Assembly (NCBI GenBank): GCA_005881995.1
Contig: VBHV01000056.1
Span: 1-5,239 of the forward strand
Length of the DNA stretch: 5,239 nucleotides
DNA from: Chloroflexota bacterium
Lineage (GTDB): Bacteria; Chloroflexota; Ktedonobacteria; Ktedonobacterales; Ktedonobacteraceae
Direction of reading: 5' to 3'
Shown: positions 1 through 5,239 of the stretch, one piece after another
Numbering within the stretch: position 1 is the stretch's first letter
How the letters are laid out: every line of letters begins with the position of its first letter
The notes under the pieces: model-generated
What the model was told of the DNA's origin: nothing
The model's input: the letters and a program-made list of their open reading frames with translations, nothing else
Database searches by the model: none
Position numbers and translations under genes: made by a program

Positions 1-161
1 CCGAAGATTTCGCCTTTGCCGATGGTGAAAGAGACGCCTTTGACCGCTTCATGCTTGCCAAAGGTTTTTACCAGGTTCGAGACCTGGACATGCACCGGGC
101 GACCATCCTTTGGCATATGGATCGGACCGGTTTTGGTAGTGTAAGCCGTGAAATCCTGCAT
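1..161 (-). CDS. ABC transporter ATP-binding protein, N-terminal fragment (cut by left window edge)
   Basis: The reverse strand encodes 53 codons from an ATG at 161 before the window ends. After a leader of about 25 residues the protein reads VSNLVKTFGKHEAVKGVSF and then TIGKGEIF. This is the typical first-strand region of ABC ATPases (an aromatic A-loop-like position followed by 'avkgvsf.i..Gei.GllGpNGaGKTT'), and the next residues outside the window should be the Walker A motif. The family energises import or export of small molecules from the cytoplasmic face of the membrane. The form resembles the drug-export/ABC-2 type, but substrate and direction cannot be read from this fragment. The leader before the first strand (MQDFTAYTTKTGPIHMPKDG) is longer than usual. 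The start at 161 is supported by an AAGGA ribosome binding site 10 nt upstream. A later in-frame ATG (codon 16) has no comparably good site. The gene is divergent from the zinc-ribbon gene. Confidence 0.85.
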   Translation of the reverse strand, partial: MQDFTAYTTKTGPIHMPKDGRPVHVQVSNLVKTFGKHEAVKGVSFTIGKGEIF

Positions 162-171
162 ACGATATACA

Positions 172-176
172 TCCTT
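172..176 (-). promoter_or_regulatory. Ribosome binding site of the ABC ATPase gene
   Basis: On the reverse strand AAGGA lies 10 nt before the ATG at 161. It decides the start codon of the ABC transporter gene in favour of the upstream ATG. Confidence 0.6.
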
Positions 177-291
177 ACTGCGTATAATTGTCCCTATAAT
201 GGGGTCATAGCGTACATTACTTGATAAACTAAAAGAAACTTCGTTCTTCGTTACAGAAGGTAGTATACAATGATGATGAAGCTCGTGGGGA

Positions 292-315
292 GTACGAAAA
301 GACATGTTTTTGTAC
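292..315. promoter_or_regulatory. Imperfect 24-bp dyad, candidate operator
   Basis: The half-sites GTACGAAAA (292-300) and TTTTTGTAC (307-315) pair over nine positions with one G-T wobble, around the 6-nt centre GACATG. It sits roughly 35-55 bp upstream of the candidate -10 box at 346-354. That position and the two-fold symmetry would suit a dimeric regulator. There is no run of T after it that would fit a terminator for a neighbouring gene. The assignment rests on symmetry alone. Confidence 0.3.
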
Positions 316-345
316 GTAACGAAAGTCATAGTAGGTAGGTCGTTA

Positions 346-354
346 TGGTATACT
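346..354 (+). promoter_or_regulatory. Candidate extended -10 box for the zinc-ribbon/phosphorylase operon
   Basis: TGGTATACT matches the extended -10 form (TG, one base, then TATACT, 5 of 6 to TATAAT). Initiation near 361 would give a leader of about 40 nt to the ATG at 402 and would exclude the ATG at 345 from the transcript. No good -35 element is present at 16-18 bp, which is tolerated by extended -10 promoters. Confidence 0.35.
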
Positions 355-387
355 ACAGCATGTATCAACCAACTCAAGACGAGAGAC

Positions 388-394
388 GGGAGAG
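388..394 (+). promoter_or_regulatory. Ribosome binding site choosing the start at 402
   Basis: GGGAGAG lies 7 nt before the ATG at 402. The alternative ATGs at 345 and 360 in the same frame have only a weak AGG-containing stretch or nothing upstream, so this site supports the shorter protein beginning directly with the zinc ribbon. Confidence 0.6.
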
Positions 395-401
395 CTTAAC
401 T

Positions 402-1100
402 ATGCGCTGCCCATATTGTGGAGGCATTAATTCGGACCAAACCAGTTTTTGTACCTACTGCGGCCGTAATCTGAAGTCGCCTTCCAAACCAGTTTCAGGT
501 CAGCAACCTCAACAATCCTATCAACCAACACGCTCGACCCCTACGCCACAGGGGCGCCCGACGTCTATGCCGCAAACTCCGCAGTCAGGGCGTCCGGCGT
601 CTGCGCCGCAAGGCCGAACAGGAACTCCTATGCCGCCGCAGACGGCCCAGCGTGCCAGGCATATAGTAGAACATGCGGTTCCAGTCGCTCCACCTCCTCC
701 ACCTGCACCAAAGGCTCCCGAACCTCCCTCGCCATTCCCTCCCAGCACAATAGCGGAATTACAGGCGCTTGAGCAGGGCGCGTTAGCATATTCAGTGGTG
801 GAAAGCGCTATTGGAGATGGGCGGAAAAAGATCGTGCGCATTGTCTATCCCAGGGGAGTTGCGTGGCAGCAGGTAGCTACACTGCTCAAAGCTTTCCGTG
901 AGCAGCAGGAAAAAGATTTTGATACCATTCTCATTCAAGGCGTGCTGGAACAGGATACCAGTGTGTACGCATTTACCAACGGCCAGTTGCGCTTTGATCG
1001 CAACGTGCGCCTGGGTGGAATGACTACTGACCGCTTTCAGATCGAGACAGGCAATGGTTTTGAAAGCGATTCTATCCGTATTGTCTTGAGTACTACCTAG
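402..1100 (+). CDS. Zinc-ribbon protein with Pro/Gln-rich linker and unrecognised C-terminal domain
   Basis: The protein has 232 residues from the chosen ATG. Residues 1-24 form a short zinc ribbon, with CPYC at 3-6 and CTYC at 17-20, which should bind one zinc through four cysteines. Residues about 26-115 are low complexity, rich in Pro, Gln, Ser and Thr, with repeated GRPxSxPQ-like units and a run of prolines near 97-101; this part is probably disordered. Residues about 117-232 look like a compact alpha/beta domain. Predicted by eye, it has a strand around KKIVRIVYP (142-150), a helix around 155-170, a strand at DTILIQGVL (174-182), then YAFTNGQLRFDRN and two more strands. I do not recognise this domain. 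There is no signal peptide or membrane segment, so it is probably cytoplasmic. It precedes the phosphorylase gene by 22 bp on the same strand, suggesting co-transcription. The first two residues before the cysteine (MR) are typical of proteins that begin with such a ribbon. A longer form starting at 345 cannot be excluded. Function unknown. Confidence 0.8.
   Translation: MRCPYCGGINSDQTSFCTYCGRNLKSPSKPVSGQQPQQSYQPTRSTPTPQGRPTSMPQTPQSGRPASAPQGRTGTPMPPQTAQRARHIVEHAVPVAPPPPPAPKAPEPPSPFPPSTIAELQALEQGALAYSVVESAIGDGRKKIVRIVYPRGVAWQQVATLLKAFREQQEKDFDTILIQGVLEQDTSVYAFTNGQLRFDRNVRLGGMTTDRFQIETGNGFESDSIRIVLSTT
546..611 (+). repeat. Degenerate in-gene repeat encoding GRPxSxPQ units
   Basis: Two imperfect copies encode PQGRPTSMPQ and PQSGRPASAPQ, followed by a more diverged third (PQGRTGTPMPPQ). 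Several stretches are shared at the DNA level (for example CGTCT followed two bases later by GCCGCAA), which suggests that the disordered linker grew by local duplication. Confidence 0.5.
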
Positions 1101-1111
1101 CCGACTGCCAG

Positions 1112-1118
1112 AGGAAGG
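1112..1118 (+). promoter_or_regulatory. Strong ribosome binding site of the phosphorylase gene
   Basis: AGGAAGG ends 4 nt before the ATG at 1123, within the 22-bp gap after the zinc-ribbon stop codon. It fixes the phosphorylase start and supports translation from a shared transcript. Confidence 0.7.
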
Positions 1119-1122
1119 GCGC

Positions 1123-2430
1123 ATGCAGATTGTAGAACTCATTCGTAAAAAACGTGATGGGCATAGTTTGAGTACTGCCGAGATCGACTGGTTGATCGAT
1201 CAGTATGCGAAAGAGAACATCCCTGATTACCAGATGTCAGCGTGGCTAATGGCTGTTTACTGGCGCGGCATGGATGCCCGCGAGACCAGTGATCTGACGC
1301 TGGCTATGGCGCATTCGGGCGAGGAATTACATGTGCGTGATATTATCTCGCCCGTGATAGATAAACATAGCACAGGCGGGGTTGGTGACAAGGTGACGCT
1401 GGCGGTTGCGCCCCTGGTAGCAGCGTGCGGCGTCGCCGTAGGGAAAATGACAGGGCGCGGCCTGGGGCATACAGGCGGCACGGTTGATAAACTGGAGTCT
1501 GTGCGCGGCTTCCGATCAGCGCTCACGCGTGATGAATTTATGCGTATCCTCACCCGGCATCATATCGTGCTGGCCGGGCAATCAAGTGATCTTGCCCCGG
1601 CCGATGGCAAAATGTACGCTTTGCGCGATGTTACGGGGACGGTGGAGAGCATTCCTCTGATCGCAGCCAGCATTATGAGTAAAAAGCTGGCTATCGGCGC
1701 GTCTCATTTGCTGTTGGATGTAAAAGTCGGTTCCGGCGCTTTTATGAAAAGTATAGAGCAGGCGCACGAACTGGCGCAGACGATGGTGAATATCGGGCGT
1801 CTGGCTGGCCGGCATACCGTCGCGGCCATTACCTCGATGGAGCAGCCACTGGGCCGCGCTATTGGAAACGCTTTAGAGATGGCGGAAGCAATTGCCATTT
1901 TGCGCGGCGATGGCCCACAAGACGTTTCGGCCCTGTGTTATCACGAGGCTGCAGAACTCTTAGTCATGACTGGAATCGCGCAGAATTTTGCCGAGGCAGA
2001 GGGACGTGTCGAGCAAGCAATTCATTCAGGAGATGCAGTCGCTAAGCTAGCCGAAGTGATTGCTGCCCAGGGGGGCGATGCTCGCCAGATCGAGCAGCCA
2101 GAGCTACTACCAAAAGCGCCTGTGCGTACTATGCTGAGCGCCCCTGGCAGCGGTTACATTGCCGGTATTGAGGCCGAACAGGTGGGTCTTGCCAGCATGC
2201 GTTTGGGAGCGGGACGCTTCAAAAAAGGTGAACAGATTGATCATCGCACCGGTTTTATTTTGCAGGCGAAGGTGGGTGATTATCGCGAGGCAGGTGATCC
2301 ACTGGTAGAAATTCACGCGCGCAGTGAATCCGAAGTTGATTCTGTGCGCAACGCGCTGCTGGGATGTTATAGCTGGAGCGATACTCCCGTGGAAGCGGGA
2401 CCGCTCGTGTTAGATACGATTCGACCATGA
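1123..2430 (+). CDS. pdp: Pyrimidine-nucleoside phosphorylase / thymidine phosphorylase
   Basis: This 435-residue cytoplasmic enzyme is predicted to cleave thymidine, deoxyuridine and probably uridine with phosphate, giving the free base and (deoxy)ribose 1-phosphate for nucleoside salvage. The length matches the family (about 433-440). Three regions are visible: an N-terminal helical domain (about 1-66, beginning VELIRKKRDGHSLS), the central nucleoside-phosphorylase domain (about 74-300) and the C-terminal PYNP domain (about 345-420). The family signature TGRGLGHTGGTVDKLES is at 110-126. The phosphate-binding segment KHSTGGVGDK is at 81-90. The pyrimidine-binding residues known in this family are present as Arg168, Ser183 and Lys187 (in YALRDVT and IPLIAASIMSKK). 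Sequence and numbering resemble the Bacillus-type enzyme with broad pyrimidine specificity more than E. coli DeoA, so the symbol pdp is preferred; deoA is the alternative. It is intact with no frameshift. It is probably in an operon with the zinc-ribbon gene and converges on the Rpn-like gene with 17 bp between stop codons. Confidence 0.96.
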   Translation: MQIVELIRKKRDGHSLSTAEIDWLIDQYAKENIPDYQMSAWLMAVYWRGMDARETSDLTLAMAHSGEELHVRDIISPVIDKHSTGGVGDKVTLAVAPLVAACGVAVGKMTGRGLGHTGGTVDKLESVRGFRSALTRDEFMRILTRHHIVLAGQSSDLAPADGKMYALRDVTGTVESIPLIAASIMSKKLAIGASHLLLDVKVGSGAFMKSIEQAHELAQTMVNIGRLAGRHTVAAITSMEQPLGRAIGNALEMAEAIAILRGDGPQDVSALCYHEAAELLVMTGIAQNFAEAEGRVEQAIHSGDAVAKLAEVIAAQGGDARQIEQPELLPKAPVRTMLSAPGSGYIAGIEAEQVGLASMRLGAGRFKKGEQIDHRTGFILQAKVGDYREAGDPLVEIHARSESEVDSVRNALLGCYSWSDTPVEAGPLVLDTIRP

Positions 2431-2447
2431 GAGAGAAGATAGCCTGT

Positions 2448-2792
2448 TTAATGTTTTCTCTTTTCTCTGGCTATAGTTGCAAGAGCCTGTTCTGCCTGCT
2501 TTACAGTCTGCGCTGTACTTATTTTGACAATCAAACGTCGCAGTAATGCAGGGTCCTCAAGCGTATCTACTTGCTTTCGTGCAAGAACTGTAATCTCCGG
2601 GAAGCGTTCCTGCACTACATCTACAATTGCCTCACGCAGTCCACGCACTTCCCCCTTTTGTAGTCCTTGTTCGAGGCCTTTTTGCAAACCTTGTTCGAGG
2701 CCTTTTTGCAAACCTTGTTCGAGGCCTTTTTGCAGACCTTTTGCCACCATTTCCTGGTAGGCCCATGAATCCTCAAGGATATCTTGAAGCAT
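2448..2792 (-). CDS. Rpn-like C-terminal small protein (truncated Rpn/PD-(D/E)XK transposase-nuclease family)
   Basis: The 114-residue protein starts MLQDILEDSWAYQEMVAKG, continues with three and a half GLQKGLEQ octads (about residues 19-47) and ends in a helical segment, REAIVDVVQERFPEI followed by further helices to a basic end (REKRKH). This order (an 'LQDILE.SW.YQ' segment, a G-L-Q/E-K/Q-G repeat tract, then '.vv..RFPE') is typical of the C-terminal part of Rpn-family recombination-promoting nucleases and related proteins. The catalytic nuclease domain, which should precede it, is absent. The frame remains open for 48 codons upstream of the ATG and still looks coding, so this is the tail of a once longer gene. 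The ATG at 2792 has an AAGAGG site 6 nt upstream, so the small protein may nevertheless be made. In E. coli rpn genes an internal start is reported to produce a C-terminal small protein that inhibits the full-length toxin. Whether that applies here is inference. It lies downstream of the kinase gene on the same strand. Confidence 0.7.
   Translation of the reverse strand: MLQDILEDSWAYQEMVAKGLQKGLEQGLQKGLEQGLQKGLEQGLQKGEVRGLREAIVDVVQERFPEITVLARKQVDTLEDPALLRRLIVKISTAQTVKQAEQALATIAREKRKH
2665..2736 (-). repeat. Three 24-bp tandem repeats inside the Rpn-like gene
   Basis: Units run 2665-2688, 2689-2712 and 2713-2736. The first two are identical and the third differs by one base near its end (CAGA for CAAA). 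Partial, more diverged copies flank the array on both sides. Because 24 is a multiple of three, each unit adds one GLEQGLQK octad without breaking the frame. Near-perfect identity implies recent expansion or gene conversion, and copy number may vary between strains. Confidence 0.95.
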
Positions 2793-2936
2793 AGCAAACC
2801 TCTTTCTAAGCCAGTCACGGTCCTCTAGTTTCTTGAGTACGAGTGCCGCAAACGCATAACCAAGTGGCAGTAAATCACTTTTCCCAGTATATTCTGAGAC
2901 AAGTGTAGCATATCGGAAACAGCCTGTCGAGGGGAT
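2793..2936 (-). pseudogene. Upstream remnant of the truncated Rpn-like gene
   Basis: Read in the same frame as the downstream small protein, these 48 codons encode IPSTGCFRYATLV, then SEYTGKSDLLPLGYAFAAL, then VLKKLEDRDWLRKRF directly into MLQDILEDSW. The segment has no stop codon and a coding-like hydrophobic/charged pattern, but no ATG, GTG or TTG start. An in-frame TAA at 2937-2939 closes it, and the kinase stop codon follows only 20 bp further on. It therefore appears to be the C-terminal half of a longer protein whose nuclease-encoding part has been lost, perhaps by a deletion ending next to the kinase gene. Only positions 2937-2959 remain as non-coding spacer. Confidence 0.6.
2799..2804 (-). 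promoter_or_regulatory. Ribosome binding site for the internal start of the Rpn-like gene
   Basis: AAGAGG on the reverse strand lies 6 nt before the ATG at 2792, while also encoding the Lys-Arg of the ancestral longer frame. The spacing is close to ideal, so translation of the C-terminal part alone is plausible. Confidence 0.5.
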
Positions 2937-2959
2937 TTATCGAGCAAAATAGAGCATTA

Positions 2960-5239
2960 TTACGACTGAATCGTCAGCTCCAAAAAATCCGTTGTTGGGT
3001 GGCTTGTATCGTTGGCCCCGCGTTCGAGAAAAACATCTCTTTGGCCATCACAGGCTGTCGCGCCTAACAAAGAGCCGCCGGACGGCAGAGCAGGCAGCGC
3101 TTCCCAGTTGAGAGTACTCAAGGTCACGAGCCAGGTAGAAGCCAGCGCGCTCGAGTGTGCAGGGTCATAGCCGCCGATGATGACGACGTGGCCCTGCCCA
3201 TCCAGGCAGCTGGCCGCGCCGCTTATACTTATGGGGGCGCGAGCCGGTGTGAGTGTCCAGGTATTTTGAACAGTATCGTACCTGTATATCTGTGAGGTTG
3301 GCATACGCTGGCCTGCATCTCTGGACCCTCCAATCATCAGGATCCCGCCCTGGCCATCGGAGACCAGAACCACGTAGCCAACACCTGCTGGTAAAGGAGT
3401 CAATATTGCCCATTGGCCAGTGGCGAGTCCATAACGATACCAACCTGTGGCAGCTCGCGCCTGGGGATTGCCAGGAGTGGTGAAGCCCTGGGTGATATAG
3501 AGATGTCCTTGTTGATCAGCGAGCATAGCATTTCCAAAACCGATCAGGGCTTGAGCAGGCGGCACAATTTTTCCCAATGCGCCATTTTCAGGCGAGTACC
3601 TGTATAAAACGGAGTTTATCGTAAAGGTATCTGTTGAATAGCCTCCAGTAAAGAAGATATGGTGCTGTTCATCTACAGCTGCAGCGTTATTCCCCATAAC
3701 AGGAAATCCATTATTTGTTATGAGTTCCCAGTGCGCCGCCGCGATATCGTAGCGGTAGAGGCCGCGACTATAGAGGGGCTTTGAGCTAGCACCCCGGTAA
3801 CCGCCGCTTACATATATGTAGGCTTTCCCGTGAACTTCTGTATAGACGGCAGTATTATCAGCCTGTGGCACTGGTAGCGAGGGCAGCGCTTGCCAGGAAC
3901 TTTGAGTTGTTATGGTTGGTAACTGGGTTACCACACGCTTCTGATTTGATACAATGGTTGGATTGTGATGAGCGTATTGGTTGAGCGCGAATAACGATGT
4001 TAATACACCAGAAAGCAGCCACGCGACTACAAACAGCACCTGCAGAAGGCGATTGGATGTTTTTGGGCGAGGTGGAGAGGATTCACGTTCACCAGGTGCG
4101 GGAGTAGGAAAAACGGGAGAGATCGCGCGTTGTTTTAAGCTTTCGTCGATAGACGCCAGTTGCATGGCAAGCGCCTCTTGTTCCAACCGTTCGCGTCGAG
4201 CCACATGGAGATGTTCTCGTGTATGTACACGCTGCGACCTGAGGGCGGCAAACGATGTATGCCGGTTTGGCGTATGCGGCGGATTGGCGAACGTCTGAAT
4301 TGATGTGCCTGCATGCTCGCGGTGAGAAGTCTCACTTACTAAGAGGGCATGTCGTTGGTACGCTCTGCGCTCTTCAATAGCACGAGTACGCTCTAAAGCA
4401 GTATAAAACGTATGCGCCATCTGAAAGCGATACATCGCCTCTGGCCGCGTAGCGACTGTTACTAAGCCGCTTAGCGCGGGTGAAAGCGCGGGGTTGATCT
4501 GGCGCAAGGATTCGAGTATGCCTTTGCGCGCGCTCCCCCTTGCCGGGCGTTGTCCGCTGAGCATCTCGTGCAGGATTACGCCCAGACTGTACAGGTCGGA
4601 ACGCCCATCGGTTTGTCCACTCCCCTCATATTGTTCCGGCGAGGCGTAACCAGGTGAGCCAAAATCAGTGGTATCATTGATTTGACCTTCCTTAAAGTAG
4701 CGCGCAATGCCAAAATCTACCAGCATCAGGCGGCCTTCGGGCGAAAGTATAATGTTCGATGGTTTGAGATCGCGGTAGACGACAGGCGGCATTTGGTTAT
4801 GTAGATAATCCAGCACGTCGCACAGTTGCATGGCATAGTTGAGTGCCTCAAGTGGAGGCAGCGGCGCATATTGGCGCATATAGGCAGCAAGGGTAGGTCC
4901 TGGCAGATACTCCATGACCAGGTACCAGTGGCCATTCTCATAGAAGTAGTCGTAAAGTGTGGGGATGGCCGGATGATGCAAACGAGCCAGTAACAATGCC
5001 TCACGTAAAAATCGATCAGTGTCGGCGCCGCCGCTGAGTGGAAAATCGTTCTCGAATGCTTGCCGCGCGGGGGTAACAGGTGTAACCTGCTGCCCTTGTT
5101 TCTCCTGTTTCTGCTGTAGAAAGCGATCTAGCTCCGCTATCACACTCTGCGGGAGAGGTTGGTCGGCTCGCCCCTGTTTTAACGCCACCGGTACATCGAG
5201 CGCCCGGTGCGACGCCAGAAATACCTGCCCCATTCCCCC
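2960..5239 (-). CDS. Receptor-type serine/threonine protein kinase with extracellular Kelch-like propeller (5' end outside window)
   Basis: The start lies beyond the right edge. The first visible residues, GG then MGQVF, are the end of the glycine-rich ATP loop, so the first Met (5233, residue 1 below) is not the true start. Kinase domain (to about 282): ATP-binding Lys19 in VALK, alpha-C Glu78 in FLREALLL, catalytic loop YRDLKPSN at 153-160, DFG at 173-175, activation segment GSPGYASPEQY at 192-202, then DLYSLGVILHEML. All catalytic residues are present, although the HRD His is Tyr. An insertion of about 40 residues rich in Gln, Lys and Pro lies between Lys19 and Glu78. Residues 283-395 are a charged, partly helical linker ending in a Pro-rich stretch. 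One membrane helix spans about 396-417 (LLQVLFVVAWLLSGVLTSLF). Residues about 446-757 hold six Kelch-like repeats, with GG or its variant at 477, 530, 582, 635, 687 and 738, a regular 51-53 residue period. Predicted topology is cytoplasmic kinase and external six-bladed beta-propeller. Ligand and substrates are unknown. Confidence 0.93.
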   Translation of the reverse strand, partial: GGMGQVFLASHRALDVPVALKQGRADQPLPQSVIAELDRFLQQKQEKQGQQVTPVTPARQAFENDFPLSGGADTDRFLREALLLARLHHPAIPTLYDYFYENGHWYLVMEYLPGPTLAAYMRQYAPLPPLEALNYAMQLCDVLDYLHNQMPPVVYRDLKPSNIILSPEGRLMLVDFGIARYFKEGQINDTTDFGSPGYASPEQYEGSGQTDGRSDLYSLGVILHEMLSGQRPARGSARKGILESLRQINPALSPALSGLVTVATRPEAMYRFQMAHTFYTALERTRAIEERRAYQRHALLVSETSHREHAGTSIQTFANPPHTPNRHTSFAALRSQRVHTREHLHVARRERLEQEALAMQLASIDESLKQRAISPVFPTPAPGERESSPPRPKTSNRLLQVLFVVAWLLSGVLTSLFALNQYAHHNPTIVSNQKRVVTQLPTITTQSSWQALPSLPVPQADNTAVYTEVHGKAYIYVSGGYRGASSKPLYSRGLYRYDIAAAHWELITNNGFPVMGNNAAAVDEQHHIFFTGGYSTDTFTINSVLYRYSPENGALGKIVPPAQALIGFGNAMLADQQGHLYITQGFTTPGNPQARAATGWYRYGLATGQWAILTPLPAGVGYVVLVSDGQGGILMIGGSRDAGQRMPTSQIYRYDTVQNTWTLTPARAPISISGAASCLDGQGHVVIIGGYDPAHSSALASTWLVTLSTLNWEALPALPSGGSLLGATACDGQRDVFLERGANDTSHPTTDFLELTIQS

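Larger units (their letters stand above)
162..401. other. Divergent intergenic region between ABC ATPase and zinc-ribbon genes
   Basis: About 240 bp without a convincing coding frame separate two divergently transcribed genes, so promoters for both should lie here. It is more AT-rich by eye than the flanking genes. It contains two TATAAT hexamers on the plus strand (183-188 and 195-200), a tandem CTTCGTT (239-252), an imperfect dyad (292-315), a distant inverted match TTCGTTAC/GTAACGAA (247-254 and 316-323) and an extended -10-like TGGTATACT (346-354). No clear -35 partner was found for any of the -10 candidates. The plus-strand frame upstream of 402 stays open back to an ATG at 345, but that stretch is treated as leader because the ribosome binding site and the domain start both favour 402. 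Confidence 0.6.

Noticed and set aside
183..200. Two TATAAT hexamers on the plus strand as promoters
   Set aside because: Neither has a recognisable -35 element at 15-19 bp and both lie about 200 bp from the plus-strand gene. They remain possible but are not supported enough to annotate.
345..401. N-terminal extension of the zinc-ribbon protein from an ATG at 345
   Set aside because: It has only a weak ribosome binding site, adds 19 residues with no domain character, and begins inside the candidate -10 region. The ATG at 402 has GGGAGAG at 7 nt and starts right at the ribbon.
521..841. Antisense open frame opposite the zinc-ribbon gene (Gly/Ala/Cys-rich)
   Set aside because: Its composition is the mirror of the Pro-rich linker codons, with no family resemblance and no ribosome binding site of note.
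2432..2474. Intrinsic terminator from AGAGAA/TTCTCT or ATAGCC/GGCTAT pairings
   Set aside because: Stems are only 6 bp with loops of 18-24 nt, one is AT-rich, and part of the region codes for the Rpn-like C-terminus.
2665..2736. CRISPR array
   Set aside because: The 24-bp units are directly adjacent with no spacers and encode in-frame octads in a recognisable protein.
2524..2760. Plus-strand open frame across the tandem repeats (Cys/Ser/Pro repeats)
   Set aside because: It is the antisense of the GLQKGLEQ tract; the repeat periodicity alone keeps it open and it resembles no protein family.
4726..5004. Second minus-strand frame inside the kinase gene
   Set aside because: The overlapping kinase frame has all catalytic motifs here; the alternative frame has none and is an out-of-frame shadow.

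Overview
The window looks like bacterial chromosome, most likely from the Chloroflexota, perhaps a Ktedonobacteria-like lineage. That placement is an inference from style: a serine/threonine kinase with an extracellular Kelch domain, a zinc-ribbon protein with a Pro/Gln-rich linker, and an Rpn-like protein with GLQKGLEQ repeats. No rRNA or other phylogenetic marker is present to confirm it.

Layout, left to right. (1) Positions 1-161, minus strand: the first 53 codons of an ABC transporter ATP-binding protein that runs off the left edge. (2) Positions 162-401: a divergent intergenic region of about 240 bp with short inverted and direct repeats and a candidate extended -10 box. (3) Positions 402-1100, plus strand: a four-cysteine zinc-ribbon protein with a disordered Pro/Gln linker and an unrecognised C-terminal domain. 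(4) Positions 1123-2430, plus strand, 22 bp downstream: a full-length pyrimidine-nucleoside (thymidine) phosphorylase with its active-site residues intact. Genes 3 and 4 form a likely two-gene operon. (5) Positions 2448-2936, minus strand, convergent with the phosphorylase: a 5'-truncated Rpn-like gene that lacks its nuclease part. It keeps an ATG with a good ribosome binding site that gives a 114-residue C-terminal protein, and it carries three 24-bp in-phase tandem repeats. (6) Positions 2960-5239, minus strand, cut by the right edge: a receptor-type serine/threonine kinase with an N-terminal kinase domain, a charged linker, one membrane helix and a six-repeat Kelch-like beta-propeller predicted to lie outside the cell.

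Functionally this is a mixed neighbourhood, not one obvious pathway. The phosphorylase salvages pyrimidine nucleosides. The zinc-ribbon partner is of unknown role. The kinase is probably an envelope sensor that couples an external propeller to cytoplasmic phosphorylation. The parts most worth a second look are the Rpn remnant, which resembles a free-standing C-terminal (antitoxin-like) small protein, and the kinase-Kelch architecture with an unusual insertion in the kinase N-lobe. I see no tRNA, rRNA, CRISPR array, insertion sequence or convincing intrinsic terminator.
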